This document shows positions 42,102-51,569 of a stretch of 64,000 nucleotides of DNA, one piece after another. Under the pieces are notes generated by a model, which was given only the letters and a program-made list of their open reading frames with translations, had not been told where the DNA came from and searched no databases. Made by a program: the position numbers and the translations under genes. Source of the DNA: 2-12-FULL-35-15 sp036386835 (GTDB lineage Bacteria; Bacteroidota; Bacteroidia; 2-12-FULL-35-15); NCBI GenBank assembly GCA_036386835.1, contig DASVUX010000050.1:1-64000 (forward strand). Direction: 5' to 3'. Positions within the stretch are counted from its first letter, which is position 1, and each line of letters begins with the position of its first letter.

Positions 42102-43232
42102 ATGAAATATACAGCAAAAGCCCCCGCAGTATTATTACTTGAAGATGGGAAGGTATTCCATGGAAAAGCAGCAGGAACGATTGGTACAACAGCCGGAGAA
42201 ATTTGCTTTAATACGGGAATGACCGGCTACCAGGAAATCTTTACGGATCCGTCCTATTTCGGCCAGATCATAGTAACCACAAATGTTCATATAGGCAATT
42301 ACGGGATTAACAAAGATGAGATTGAATCAAACTCAATCAAGATCGCAGGGTTAGTATGTAAGCAGTTCAACGAATTCCCTTCGAGGAAGCGTTCCGAAGG
42401 TTCATTAAAGGAGTATTTTCAAAAAGACGGAATTGTGGCTATTTCAGATGTCGATACAAGGGCAATTGTAAGATACATCCGCGATAAGGGCGCAATGAAT
42501 TGCATCATTTCCTCTGAAACACTGGACCTGGTTATTCTCATGGAAAAGTTGCAGAAAGTCCCTTCAATGGCCGGACTAGAACTTTCTTCCAGGGTCAGTA
42601 CGAAAGAGACCTATTTTATCGGGGATCCGGAAGCAAAATATAAAGTTGCAGTGACCGATTACGGTACAAAGACGAATATACTTCGTTCCCTCGCTGAAAG
42701 AGGCTGTTATTTGCAGGTATTTCCAATGAGTGCATCGTTTGAAGAGATGATGAAATGGAAACCTGACGGGTTCATGATTTCCAACGGCCCTGGAGATCCT
42801 TCCGTGATGAAAAGGGAAGTAGGTACAGTAAAGCAGATAATAGATTCAGGAATTCCGACTTTTGGGATCTGTCTTGGACATCAGCTGATCGCAGAAGCTT
42901 CAGGAATTCCCACCTTTAAACTCCATAAAGGCCACCGGGGGATTAACCAGCCGGTAAAAAACCTCACCACCGGTAAAAGTGAGATAACTTCCCAAAATCA
43001 TGGTTTCAGCGTTAAGCCGGAGGATGTTTCCAAAATAAAAAACATCGAGGTGACACATGTAAATCTGAACGATAATACAGTTGAAGGGTTACGCTATACT
43101 GACAGAAATGTGTTTTCCGTACAGTATCACCCTGAGGCAAGTCCGGGTCCGTTTGATGCAAGATACTTGTTCGATGATTTTATCAAAATGATCTCTTCGG
43201 TTAAGGACAAGGAAAAAATGGTAAACGCATAA
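42102..43232 (+). CDS. carA: Carbamoyl-phosphate synthase small subunit
   Basis: 376 residues. The C-terminal class I glutamine amidotransferase domain has the nucleophile in G-I-C-L-G-H-Q and the His/Glu pair in Y-H-P-E-A-S. The N-terminal CarA domain has G-E-I-C-F-N-T-G-M-T-G-Y-Q-E. It releases ammonia from glutamine for carbamoyl phosphate used in arginine and pyrimidine synthesis. carB is not adjacent. carA after rplQ is usual for the phylum. Confidence 0.96.
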   Translation: MKYTAKAPAVLLLEDGKVFHGKAAGTIGTTAGEICFNTGMTGYQEIFTDPSYFGQIIVTTNVHIGNYGINKDEIESNSIKIAGLVCKQFNEFPSRKRSEGSLKEYFQKDGIVAISDVDTRAIVRYIRDKGAMNCIISSETLDLVILMEKLQKVPSMAGLELSSRVSTKETYFIGDPEAKYKVAVTDYGTKTNILRSLAERGCYLQVFPMSASFEEMMKWKPDGFMISNGPGDPSVMKREVGTVKQIIDSGIPTFGICLGHQLIAEASGIPTFKLHKGHRGINQPVKNLTTGKSEITSQNHGFSVKPEDVSKIKNIEVTHVNLNDNTVEGLRYTDRNVFSVQYHPEASPGPFDARYLFDDFIKMISSVKDKEKMVNA

Positions 43233-43306
43233 AAATTGTTCATAATTTTCCAGTCGTAAACCAGTCGAAAAATCAGTTTTCTCTTTTATCGGGTGTTTTT
43301 TTTCGT

Positions 43307-43314
43307 TATGTTTG
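43307..43314 (+). promoter_or_regulatory. -7 box before the small lipoprotein gene
   Basis: TATGTTTG matches TAnnTTTG, 15 bases before the ATG at 43330. The -33 position has TTT rather than TTG. Confidence 0.4.
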
Positions 43315-43329
43315 CATCCCTAATAATTA

Positions 43330-43572
43330 ATGCTCCGAATGATCCGTTTTAATATAGTCTTAGTTTTATTTTTATCCTGTCTTGTTTTTTCATGCAAATC
43401 CAGTCAGGATGTATCTGAAACTGCAAAAGCAGAGGAGCCCTCCCGGAAAGAAGCTGCGGCTTCGTCAACGGTTAAGCCCGAAGTGAAGTCCACCACCGAG
43501 AAAGTGCCAAACCAGACCCTGAGTAACCCGGGGGCTAATCCGGTGAACCCAAACGGGCCGCGTCCACGATAG
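43330..43572 (+). CDS. Small predicted lipoprotein
   Basis: 80 residues. A hydrophobic N-terminus ends in L-V-F-S-C, a lipobox with the lipidated Cys at residue 22, followed by K-S-S-Q. The mature part is only about 59 residues, rich in Ser, Lys, Glu, Thr and Pro, ending N-P-N-G-P-R-P-R, and probably unstructured. I recognise no family. It lies 44 bases before a T9SS cargo gene with no terminator, so they may be cotranscribed. Confidence 0.7.
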   Translation: MLRMIRFNIVLVLFLSCLVFSCKSSQDVSETAKAEEPSRKEAAASSTVKPEVKSTTEKVPNQTLSNPGANPVNPNGPRPR

Positions 43573-43616
43573 AATTTTTACAATTACAATCATAAACCCA
43601 AAACCAAGTAAATACA

Positions 43617-45566
43617 ATGAAAAAAACCTACAAAAACCTTTTAAGCTTAGGATTATGTATGTCAGTTGCAACTGCATCATTTTCCCAGGCAATCAACGAA
43701 TCGTTCGCTGATGTTACTACGCTTCCAGGAAGCGGCTGGTCTATGCAGAACTTAAGTACTCCTGCCGGAACAGGTACCTGGATGCAAGGAGATGGAACAG
43801 GATTCGCTGCAAACAGCGGTACCGCTGATGAATACATTGCAGTAAATTACCAGAGCGTTACAGGTGCTAATACCATCAGCAACTGGCTATTTACACCATC
43901 CCGCACTTTCCAGAACGGTGATGTTATTTCTTTCTTTACAAGAACAGTTGACGCACAGCAATATGCTGACAGGCTTCAATTACGTCTTTCTTTAAACGGA
44001 ACAAGCGTAAACGCAGGAACAACAAATACATCGGTTGGTGATTTTACAACTCTTTTATTAGACATTAATCCGACTTTGAACCTTACCACTTACCCTGAAA
44101 CCTGGACACAATACACTGTAACTCTTTCAGGTATCGCAACTCCAACTGCAGGACGTTTGGCTTTCAGGTATTTCGTTACTAACGGAGGACCATCAGGATC
44201 AAACTCTGATTATATCGGTGTTGATGATTTCGCTTACACTCCTGCCGGAGCTGGAAGTGCAAACGTTACAGTTGATAAGAATTATCATCCTTACACAATT
44301 ATTCCTTTAGAGCAGGTTACTCCTATTACTATCGGAACAACAGTACGTAACATCGGAACAGTTGGAACAACTGACGCTATGCTTAAAGCGGACGTCTTCA
44401 TGTTTCCTGACTTTACAACTCCGATTCAGACTTTCACTTCTCCTGCAACCACAATTGCAGCAGGTGGTAACACTATGCTGACTGTAGGTACATGGACTCC
44501 GTCTATGATTGGAGACTATTATGTTGAGTATACTTCTTCAAGTACTGGAAATACTGTTACTTCAGCAGATACCAGCGGATACGTTATCAGTATCGATGAT
44601 AATGAATATGCAAGGGATAATGCACAGGTTAGTACAGCTTTTGGTCTTGGAGCTGGTCCTGTTGGATATATAGGTTCTATGTTCATGGTTAACGCTACTA
44701 CAAACCTTGATTCAGTATTAACCGCTATTCAAAAGCCAGGTGAAAACGGAGCGGCAATAGGCGATTCAACTAAAATCGCAATATTCAATGTTTCAGGAGG
44801 TCTTCCTAATGCAATAATCGGAACGTCCCCTGCATATATTTTCACTGCAGCAGATACGACCCAGATGGTAGTTCACACTCACCCGGTAATGGCAGTTGGA
44901 GGCGGAAGATTATCTTTATCTCCTGGTATGTATTTCGTTGCAGTAGTTGAACACGAAACAAGCGTTGGTTTAGCATTTACCAATGATGTTTTCAAAACCA
45001 ACTCGGTTTACGCTAGCTGGTCAACTATGCCTTGGACTGCTGTAGAGGCATTCGGTGCTGCTTTTGCTAAAACTCCTGTTATCCGTCCTTATTTAAATGT
45101 TTGTGCTCCGATCAACACAACAACCACTGTTGTTGCTCAAACGATCACTGCTAACCAGGTTGGTGCTACTTACCAGTGGATCAACTGTGGTACTAACATG
45201 CCAATTGCAGGTGCAACTAACATGTCTTACACGGCTACAGTTAGCGGAAGCTACGCGGTAATCGTAATGATGAATGGTTGTGCTGATACAAGTGCTTGTG
45301 AGGCTATCACTACTGTAGGAATCAACAATGCTGCTGCTTCATCTTCAGTTGCTGTTTATCCTAACCCAAGCACTGGTTTATACAAAATTGAATTGAATGA
45401 TAATTCAGTTGTTACAATTAGCAATGTATTAGGTGAAACAGTTGTTAGCGCGAGAATGCCAAAAGGTACTCACACTATCAACATCCAGGATCAGCCTAAA
45501 GGTATCTACTTGTTACAGGTTACTACCGGTTCAAGTAAACAAACAAGCAAGTTGATTAAAGAGTAA
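43617..45566 (+). CDS. T9SS type A secreted protein with choice-of-anchor J-like domain
   Basis: 649 residues. Signal peptide 1-24, ending near A-T-A-S-F-S-Q-A. Residues ~25-200 (I-N-E-S-F, G-W-S-M-Q-N and a D-R-L-Q-L-R-L-S segment) resemble choice-of-anchor J domains. The middle has Ig-like strands, then an A-T-Y-Q-W-I-N-C module. The last ~75 residues carry Y-P-N-P-S-T-G and G-I-Y-L-L-Q-V, the type A sorting signal that directs export through T9SS and cell-surface attachment. No catalytic motif was seen. A strong terminator follows. Confidence 0.85.
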   Translation: MKKTYKNLLSLGLCMSVATASFSQAINESFADVTTLPGSGWSMQNLSTPAGTGTWMQGDGTGFAANSGTADEYIAVNYQSVTGANTISNWLFTPSRTFQNGDVISFFTRTVDAQQYADRLQLRLSLNGTSVNAGTTNTSVGDFTTLLLDINPTLNLTTYPETWTQYTVTLSGIATPTAGRLAFRYFVTNGGPSGSNSDYIGVDDFAYTPAGAGSANVTVDKNYHPYTIIPLEQVTPITIGTTVRNIGTVGTTDAMLKADVFMFPDFTTPIQTFTSPATTIAAGGNTMLTVGTWTPSMIGDYYVEYTSSSTGNTVTSADTSGYVISIDDNEYARDNAQVSTAFGLGAGPVGYIGSMFMVNATTNLDSVLTAIQKPGENGAAIGDSTKIAIFNVSGGLPNAIIGTSPAYIFTAADTTQMVVHTHPVMAVGGGRLSLSPGMYFVAVVEHETSVGLAFTNDVFKTNSVYASWSTMPWTAVEAFGAAFAKTPVIRPYLNVCAPINTTTTVVAQTITANQVGATYQWINCGTNMPIAGATNMSYTATVSGSYAVIVMMNGCADTSACEAITTVGINNAAASSSVAVYPNPSTGLYKIELNDNSVVTISNVLGETVVSARMPKGTHTINIQDQPKGIYLLQVTTGSSKQTSKLIKE

Positions 45567-45585
45567 TCTTTTTAAAACTATTATT

Positions 45586-45621
45586 AAAAAGCTGCTGCAC
45601 TTTGTGCAGCAGCTTTTTTTT
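45586..45621 (+). terminator. Rho-independent terminator
   Basis: GCTGCTGCAC pairs perfectly with GTGCAGCAGC around a three-base loop and is followed by eight T (45614-45621). It closes the T9SS cargo gene upstream. The A-run before the stem could let it work in both directions. Confidence 0.95.
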
Positions 45622-45696
45622 GTCCTTGTCGGAACATTGCGGAGTGTATTAAATTCCTCATATCCTTTATGGAACGGATTTTTTTTATCCCCTGAT

Positions 45697-46416
45697 ATGA
45701 AGGAAAGTAGGATAGGCTGCTCAGGATTTGTATATCCGGGATGGAAAGGGAAATTCTATCCTGCGGACCTTGCACGTTCCAAATGGCTGGCACATTACAG
45801 TTCGAAATTCAATACGGTTGAGCTGAACGGGACCTTTTACCGCTTTCCGCTGGTGAAAAGCTTTAAAACCTCATATAATGCCACTCCACCGGATTTCAAA
45901 TTTTCCGTCAAAGCCCATAAGATCATAACACATTCACTAAGATTAAAGCCGGAAGCCAGGGAGAAGATAGATACTTTTATCAAAATCGCAGAAGAAGGGC
46001 TGGAAGAAAAACTCGGCTGTATTCTTTACCAGATGCCCCCATCCTTTAAATATACCGAAGAAAACCTCGAAAACATACTGAGTTCCATTCCTCATACCAA
46101 TCAATCTGTTATCGAATTCCGTAATCCCTCATGGTGGAATGAAGTTGTTTATAATGAACTTGACAAGAGCAATATAATATTCTGCAACAATGATTATCCG
46201 GGAATGCCGGAGGAAATAGTAGAAACCAAAGGAAGGTTCTACATGCGGTTCCATGGAAAGCCTGTTCTTTATAAATCAGAATACACCCTGCCCCAGCTAA
46301 AAAAATTCGTAAAGAAAATTCCCGCGGCAAGCAAAGAAAGATATGTGTATTTTAATAATACCTGGTTCCTGGCAGCTATTGCAAATGCAATGTCGATCAG
46401 GGAAATGATGGAATAA
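45697..46416 (+). CDS. DUF72 domain protein (YecE-like)
   Basis: 239 residues from ATG 45697. The longer frame from 45604 starts inside the terminator stem and adds an unconserved prefix, so it is rejected. I-G-C-S-G-F-V-Y-P-G-W-K-G-K-F-Y-P near the start, N-T-V-E-L-N-G-T-F-Y-R and F-R-N-P-S-W-W are the signatures of this TIM-barrel family (PF01904). Its biochemical role is unknown. It stands alone between two terminators. Confidence 0.9.
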   Translation: MKESRIGCSGFVYPGWKGKFYPADLARSKWLAHYSSKFNTVELNGTFYRFPLVKSFKTSYNATPPDFKFSVKAHKIITHSLRLKPEAREKIDTFIKIAEEGLEEKLGCILYQMPPSFKYTEENLENILSSIPHTNQSVIEFRNPSWWNEVVYNELDKSNIIFCNNDYPGMPEEIVETKGRFYMRFHGKPVLYKSEYTLPQLKKFVKKIPAASKERYVYFNNTWFLAAIANAMSIREMME

Positions 46417-46444
46417 ACAATCAAAAATTTAGGAGAGCTATAAT

Positions 46445-46474
46445 AAAAAAGGCCGTTGACATCCCAACGGCCTT
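46445..46474 (-). terminator. Terminator of the tRNA-Arg gene
   Basis: On the minus strand AAGGCCGTTG pairs with CAACGGCCTT around six bases and runs into TTTTTT, starting 12 bases after the tRNA 3' end. Confidence 0.9.
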
Positions 46475-46485
46475 AAAAATTAATG

Positions 46486-46559
46486 TGGTCCCGAGAGGGG
46501 TCGAACCTCCAACCTACGGCTTCGGAAACCGGCACTCTATCCAGTTGAGCTACGGAACC
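46486..46559 (-). tRNA. tRNA-Arg (anticodon CCG)
   Basis: 74 nt. Acceptor GGTTCCG/CGGGACC (one G-T), D arm GCTC...GAGT, anticodon loop TTCCGAA giving CCG (reads CGG), variable AGGTT, T arm GGAGG-TTCGACC-CCTCT. CCA is not encoded. The anticodon stem has only four pairs; position 27-43 is C opposite T. Confidence 0.93.
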
Positions 46560-46710
46560 ATTCTTTTAACAGTGCAAAGATATTATTATCCCCTAAAGTA
46601 ATCCAGGTTTTAGTACGAATTTTATGATCGGCTCCCTCGTTTTTTACAGTATGAAACAATAAAATCTGTACTTTTATGTTACTTGTAATGCCTAATTAAG
46701 TTCATTCCAT

Positions 46711-49047
46711 ATGACCCGATCCATACTTCTTTTCTCCTTTATGTTTTCCATATTTCAGAGCATGGCGCAGGATGTCCCCATAGGCGGCTGGAAAGAGCAC
46801 CTGTCCTATAAGAGCGGGCTTTCGGTTGCCGAAGGAAACGGGCGTGTATATGTGGGGACTACAAGCGGGATTTTTTTCCTGAACAAAGGTGATAATTCCC
46901 TCGAACGACTCTCGAAAGTCACGGGACTTTCCGATGTTGAAGCTTCTGTTTTGAATTTCAACACAAATAATAACAAACTTCTCATCGCATATAAAAATTC
47001 TAATATTGATATAGTGGCAGACGGTTCTGTTACGAATATTTCTGATATTAAGCGAAAAACGATTGTAGGAAATAAAGCGATAAATAATATTTTCTTTATT
47101 AATAATTTCGCTTACCTGGCCTGCGGATTCGGGATTGTGGTGATCGATATGGAGAGGCTTGAAGTAAAGGATACTTACTATATTGGTCCAAACGGGAATT
47201 CAATCAATGTAACAGATATAACTTCTGATGGTACCACATTCTATGTATCAACATCCGGAGGGATCTATAAAGCACTGGTAAATAATCCGAACCTGGCTAA
47301 TTTTACAAGCTGGACTAAGCTTCCAATGGCAGGTGTAGGATTTCCAAACGGTCCTTATAATACCATTGCTGCATTTAACGGAAAGGTATATACCAACTAT
47401 TCAAAAGTTATGGTGAATGGTAATTTCTATAAGGATTCTTTATACGAATATGATCCCGGAACAAACCTTTGGACCAATATGCATCCGGGTACGGGAGAAA
47501 CAACATTTCAACTCAGGAAATGGAATAACCAGTTGGTGATCGTCCAGGAAGGCGGGGTCACAACTACTGCACCTGCATGGTATAGCGGTTATTTTAATGA
47601 TTATGCAAGACCGCGGTCTGCTGTAATTGATAATTCAGGAGCTGTCTGGATTGCGGATCAGAAATACGGGCTCATATCCTGGAAGCCGGTTCAGGGTTAC
47701 AGGTTTATCTACCCAAACGGGCCTGCAAGTCCTAAAGTGTATGGTATGGCATTAAGCGAAGGGAATCTTTGGGTTGCACCCGGTGCAAAGCTTACGTATA
47801 CCGATGATGGCCTCTACCATTATTCAGAATCGGAATGGAAAAACGTGCGGGGGAATTACCCGGGGGTGGTAAACCTCGACACTGTTTATGATTTTACGAA
47901 TGTGCTGCTTGATCCGCTGAACTCAAACCACGTTTATGCTGCAACATGGGGACAGGGTGTTGTCGAATTCTATAACAATGTTCCCGTGAAGATTTTCAAC
48001 ACGACTAACAGCTCACTTCACGGTCTTGGCTTGGCCGGTTATAACCCGGTGCGGACTGACGGCCTAGCAATGGATGCAAATAATAATCTTTGGGTTGCTA
48101 ATTCGGCTGTTGCCTATCCTTTATCAGTTAAGAACTCCTCCGGAGGCTGGCATTCCATAAAATTCTCTGATCTGCTGACGGTAGACCCGGTGCAGGGGAC
48201 CCCGGAATTAGGAAAAATGATTGTGGATAAGAATGACCAGAAGTGGATTCTGATTACGAAAGGCGGAGGGCTTTTGGTATATAAGGGCGGAACCACTGCC
48301 GATGCCAATGCCAGCAATGCCAGAAGACTTACATCGGCTGCAGGGAACGGTAAATTACCAAGTGCTGATGTTTTCTCTATAGCGGAAGATAAAGATGGCG
48401 AGATCTGGATCGGGACAGATAAAGGCATTGGAGTGTTTTATTCACCTGAAAATGTTTTTAACGGAGGAAATTTTGATGCCCAGCAGATACTTATAGAGCA
48501 GGATGGTCATGTGCAGATACTGCTTGAAACCGAAGCCATCCAGGCGATCGCGGTGGATGATGCCAACCGGAAATGGATAGGTACGGCTAAATCAGGGGTG
48601 TTTTTAATGTCGGCAGATGGTACCGAACAAATCTCCCATTTTGATGTGGACAACAGCCCTTTGATCAGTAATAATATTAAATCAATCGTAATCGACAGGA
48701 AAACCGGGGAAGTTTATTTCGGAACTGATAAAGGTATAATCTCCTACCGCGGAACAGCTATTGAAGGAACTGAGTGTTTTGAAGACGTTTATTCATTCCC
48801 GAATCCTGTAAAACCAGGATACAGCGGGCCAATCGCTATAAAAGGATTAATGGATGAAACCACCGTTAAGATTACCGATATCAGCGGGACACTTGTGTAT
48901 GAAATGAAATCGGAGGGTGGCCAGGCAATCTGGTACGGAAAGAATTTTAACGGGGAAAGAGTGAGTTCCGGTGTGTACATGGTATTCTGCACGAGCGAAG
49001 ATAATTCCTGTCAGAAAATAGCCACAAAGATCCTTCTTGTAAATTAA
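46711..49047 (+). CDS. porZ: T9SS component PorZ
   Basis: 778 residues, close to P. gingivalis PorZ. Signal peptide (1-19), then I-G-G-W-K-E-H-L-S-Y and many beta-propeller blades of the two-component-regulator type (G-T-T-S-G-I-F-F, I-W-I-G-T-D-K-G-I-G). A C-terminal sorting-like domain contains S-F-P-N-P-V-K-P-G and G-V-Y-M-V-F. In the T9SS attachment complex PorZ binds anionic lipopolysaccharide and hands it to PorU, so it serves the T9SS cargo proteins seen in this window. porZ followed by recO is a frequent pair in Bacteroidota. Confidence 0.85.
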   Translation: MTRSILLFSFMFSIFQSMAQDVPIGGWKEHLSYKSGLSVAEGNGRVYVGTTSGIFFLNKGDNSLERLSKVTGLSDVEASVLNFNTNNNKLLIAYKNSNIDIVADGSVTNISDIKRKTIVGNKAINNIFFINNFAYLACGFGIVVIDMERLEVKDTYYIGPNGNSINVTDITSDGTTFYVSTSGGIYKALVNNPNLANFTSWTKLPMAGVGFPNGPYNTIAAFNGKVYTNYSKVMVNGNFYKDSLYEYDPGTNLWTNMHPGTGETTFQLRKWNNQLVIVQEGGVTTTAPAWYSGYFNDYARPRSAVIDNSGAVWIADQKYGLISWKPVQGYRFIYPNGPASPKVYGMALSEGNLWVAPGAKLTYTDDGLYHYSESEWKNVRGNYPGVVNLDTVYDFTNVLLDPLNSNHVYAATWGQGVVEFYNNVPVKIFNTTNSSLHGLGLAGYNPVRTDGLAMDANNNLWVANSAVAYPLSVKNSSGGWHSIKFSDLLTVDPVQGTPELGKMIVDKNDQKWILITKGGGLLVYKGGTTADANASNARRLTSAAGNGKLPSADVFSIAEDKDGEIWIGTDKGIGVFYSPENVFNGGNFDAQQILIEQDGHVQILLETEAIQAIAVDDANRKWIGTAKSGVFLMSADGTEQISHFDVDNSPLISNNIKSIVIDRKTGEVYFGTDKGIISYRGTAIEGTECFEDVYSFPNPVKPGYSGPIAIKGLMDETTVKITDISGTLVYEMKSEGGQAIWYGKNFNGERVSSGVYMVFCTSEDNSCQKIATKILLVN

Positions 49048-49057
49048 TATTTATGCA

Positions 49058-49783
49058 GTGCTGCAAAAGACTACCGGGATTGTCCTGTTAACCACTAAAT
49101 TTTCTGAATCGAGCCTTATTGTCAAGATCTATACTCTGGATCATGGGCTGCAATCATATATTACAAGCGGCAGCAGGAGCAAAAAATCGAAGAATAAGGG
49201 TAACCTTTTTCAGCCTCTCGCTTTAGTGGATATTGTAGTTTCCGGAAGTGAACGGGCCTCATTGAAACGAATCACTGAGCTGGCTACCAACCACGCATAC
49301 ACTGACCTTCCTTACAACATTATTAAAAGCTCGATTGCTCTTTTTATCAATGAGATACTCGTTCATGTATTCAGGGAACCTCATCCTGATGAAGATCTTT
49401 TCCAGTTCATAAAAAGCTCATTGCTGATGCTCGATCTGAGCACTGATAATTGCGCAAATTTTCACCTGAGCTTTATGCTGCAGCTAAGTCGTTTCCTTGG
49501 TTTTTATCCACAGGGTGCGCATTCAAGGGATAGTTCCGTATTCGATCTCCAGGAAGGGCGGTTCGTCAATTATATACCATCACATCCGCATTATCTCACA
49601 TCTGCTCCAGCAGCTTTACTCTCTGATTTGCTGAAGGCAGGTTATAGCGGAGCTGTAAGCATATCCATGAGTCGGGCCGAACGCAGGCAGTTGTTGAACG
49701 CCCTTGTCCTCTTTTACCAGCTTCATATCACTTCATTTGGTACTATTCGTTCAGCGGAGGTCCTTGAAGAGATCAATGCCTGA
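49058..49783 (+). CDS. recO: DNA repair protein RecO
   Basis: 241 residues from a GTG codon 10 bases after porZ. The N-terminal OB fold reads T-K-F-S-E-S-S-L-I-V-K-I-Y-T and the segment to L-F-Q-P-L-A-L matches RecO. The helical C-terminal half includes L-S-R-F-L-G-F-Y-P. RecO loads RecA with RecR at single-strand gaps. The zinc-finger cysteines found in some RecO proteins are not evident. Confidence 0.9.
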   Translation: MLQKTTGIVLLTTKFSESSLIVKIYTLDHGLQSYITSGSRSKKSKNKGNLFQPLALVDIVVSGSERASLKRITELATNHAYTDLPYNIIKSSIALFINEILVHVFREPHPDEDLFQFIKSSLLMLDLSTDNCANFHLSFMLQLSRFLGFYPQGAHSRDSSVFDLQEGRFVNYIPSHPHYLTSAPAALLSDLLKAGYSGAVSISMSRAERRQLLNALVLFYQLHITSFGTIRSAEVLEEINA

Positions 49784-49788
49784 TTTTT

Positions 49789-49818
49789 TTGTTTTGATGA
49801 AAAAATGTTCTATTTTTA
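49789..49818 (+). promoter_or_regulatory. Promoter for the cupredoxin gene
   Basis: TTG (49789-49791) and TATTTTTA (49811-49818) are 19 bases apart; the -7 box differs from consensus only in its last base. The ATG is 28 bases downstream. Confidence 0.5.
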
Positions 49819-49845
49819 TTCCTCAAACCAATTAAACCTTCATAC

Positions 49846-50454
49846 ATGAAAAAACTTTACACTCTATTAGTGGCTTGTGGCTTTTCTTTAGCCTCTCTTA
49901 CTTCGAACGCTGCAACGATCAATGTTGCTGTTTCGAATAATACCTTTACACCACAATCATTTGCGGCTGTTGTTGGTGATCAGATCGTGTTTACACTTGT
50001 AGCGGGATCGCATAACGTAACGACTATCCCGGGAGGTACTTCCACATTACCTGCTGGCGCTACTCCCCTGAATTCCGGAACAATGTCTTCTCCGGGACAA
50101 ACCTACACCTACACTGTAGCAGTTGCAGGCAATTACGCTTACCAGTGCACGTTCCATCCCGGAATGGTCGGAGGTTTTGCTGCATCTGTAACCGGAATAA
50201 CAGACAATACGAACAACCTTTTAACAAGTGTTTATCCAAGCCCGTTCAGGGATAAAGTAACTGTTAAATACAACGGAATTGAGAAAATCGAATTCGTTAA
50301 CGTTGTTGGTGAATTAGTGAAATCAATTGCTGTTGAAACACAGGAAGGCAAGCTGGATGTATATTTTGATATGCTTCCTGCAGGTGTTTATTTTTATCGT
50401 ACTTACAGAGAAGGTACAGTTGCTGAAACAAGAAAGATTGTGAAAGCTAAATAA
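49846..50454 (+). CDS. Secreted cupredoxin (plastocyanin-like) with T9SS type A tail
   Basis: 202 residues. Signal peptide 1-22. Residues ~24-118 form a cupredoxin: A-G-S-H-N-V supplies the first His, and C-T-F-H-P-G-M supplies Cys, His and Met, a complete type 1 copper site. The remaining ~80 residues (V-Y-P-S-P-F, G-V-Y-F-Y-R-T-Y) form a T9SS sorting domain. Likely an extracellular or surface electron-transfer or copper-binding protein. It is monocistronic, with its own promoter and terminator. Confidence 0.87.
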   Translation: MKKLYTLLVACGFSLASLTSNAATINVAVSNNTFTPQSFAAVVGDQIVFTLVAGSHNVTTIPGGTSTLPAGATPLNSGTMSSPGQTYTYTVAVAGNYAYQCTFHPGMVGGFAASVTGITDNTNNLLTSVYPSPFRDKVTVKYNGIEKIEFVNVVGELVKSIAVETQEGKLDVYFDMLPAGVYFYRTYREGTVAETRKIVKAK

Positions 50455-50474
50455 GCCTCTCTTCTCTTAATATT

Positions 50475-50508
50475 AACGCCTCATTGCATTCGTAATGAGG
50501 CGTTTTTC
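50475..50508 (+). terminator. Terminator after the cupredoxin gene
   Basis: AACGCCTCATT pairs with AATGAGGCGTT, followed by TTTTT. TATATTTA three bases later (50511-50518) resembles a -7 box for the next operon. Confidence 0.88.
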
Positions 50509-50550
50509 TTTATATTTACCCTGGCTGCACCAGGCAGCCGCACAGAAAAT

Positions 50551-51564
50551 ATGACATCTTATAAAACACTCCAGCAACTGGTGGAGATCGACTCTCCAAC
50601 CGGGTATACAGAAAAAGCCTGCAGCTATATATTTAATCTTTTGAAGAGTTACGGACTTAAGCCGGAGCTTACCAACAAAGGCGCTGTAAAATGCGCTTTG
50701 GGAAAGAATCCGACCCTTGCTGTTGCAGCGCATGTTGATACACTCGGTGCAATAGTATCCGGGATAAAAAGCAACGGAACACTTAGTTTTTCGTCATTAG
50801 GCGGCCTTCAGCTTGCAAGTGCAGAAGGTGAATATGTGAAGATCATTGGGTTGAACGGCAGAGAATTCACCGGAACATTACTGCTTAACAACCCGTCTTC
50901 ACATGCAAATAATAAGCGGGAAGATGAAAAACGAAATTATGACACCATGCATATTCGCCTGGATGAAGAAGTCTATTCGAAAAAAGACACAGAGAAGCTC
51001 GGCATAAGAACAGGTGATATCATCTGCTTTGAGCCCCGGTACCGTGAGTATGATAACGGCTTCATAAAATCGAGGTTCATGGATAATAAAGCAGGCTGTT
51101 TCGTATTGTTTGAGCTTGCCCGTTATTTCAGCCAGAAGAAAAAGGAAGTGCCTGTAGAGCTATTCTTTTCTAACTATGAAGAAGTGGGGCATGGCGGAAC
51201 TGTAGGTTATTCCACTACCATAAAAGAACTTCTTGTGATCGACATGGGTGTGCTTGGCGATGCATGTGAAGGCGATGAGGTCAGCTGTTCGATCTGCGTG
51301 AAGGATTCTTCAGGTCCCTACGATTATAATTTCAGGAAAAAGCTTGTGGAACTGTCTGACAAGAATAAAATCCCTTATAAACTGGATGTTTATCCATACT
51401 ACGGATCGGATGGTTCGGCTGCATTGCGTGCTGGAAAAGACTTTCGGGTGGCGTTGATCGGACCGGGCGTGGCGGCTTCACATGGCGTTGAACGTACACA
51501 TAAGAAAGGGATTGAGGCTACTATTGATCTTTGTTCTGCATATATAAAATCCAGTTTTAAGTAA
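50551..51564 (+). CDS. M42-family metallo-aminopeptidase
   Basis: 337 residues. Metal ligands appear in the expected order: A-A-H-V-D-T-L-G, F-M-D-N-K-A-G, N-Y-E-E-V-G-H-G-G, I-D-M-G and S-H-G-V-E-R-T-H. M42 enzymes (PepA/FrvX/TET type) are cytosolic dinuclear aminopeptidases; no signal peptide is seen, in agreement. First gene of an apparent four-gene unit with spacings of 5, 3 and 27 bases. Confidence 0.9.
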   Translation: MTSYKTLQQLVEIDSPTGYTEKACSYIFNLLKSYGLKPELTNKGAVKCALGKNPTLAVAAHVDTLGAIVSGIKSNGTLSFSSLGGLQLASAEGEYVKIIGLNGREFTGTLLLNNPSSHANNKREDEKRNYDTMHIRLDEEVYSKKDTEKLGIRTGDIICFEPRYREYDNGFIKSRFMDNKAGCFVLFELARYFSQKKKEVPVELFFSNYEEVGHGGTVGYSTTIKELLVIDMGVLGDACEGDEVSCSICVKDSSGPYDYNFRKKLVELSDKNKIPYKLDVYPYYGSDGSAALRAGKDFRVALIGPGVAASHGVERTHKKGIEATIDLCSAYIKSSFK

Positions 51565-51569
51565 TCACC

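Noticed and set aside
45604..45696. N-terminal extension of the DUF72 protein
   Set aside because: It would start inside a strong terminator hairpin and adds 31 residues not matching the family; ATG 45697 gives the conserved start.
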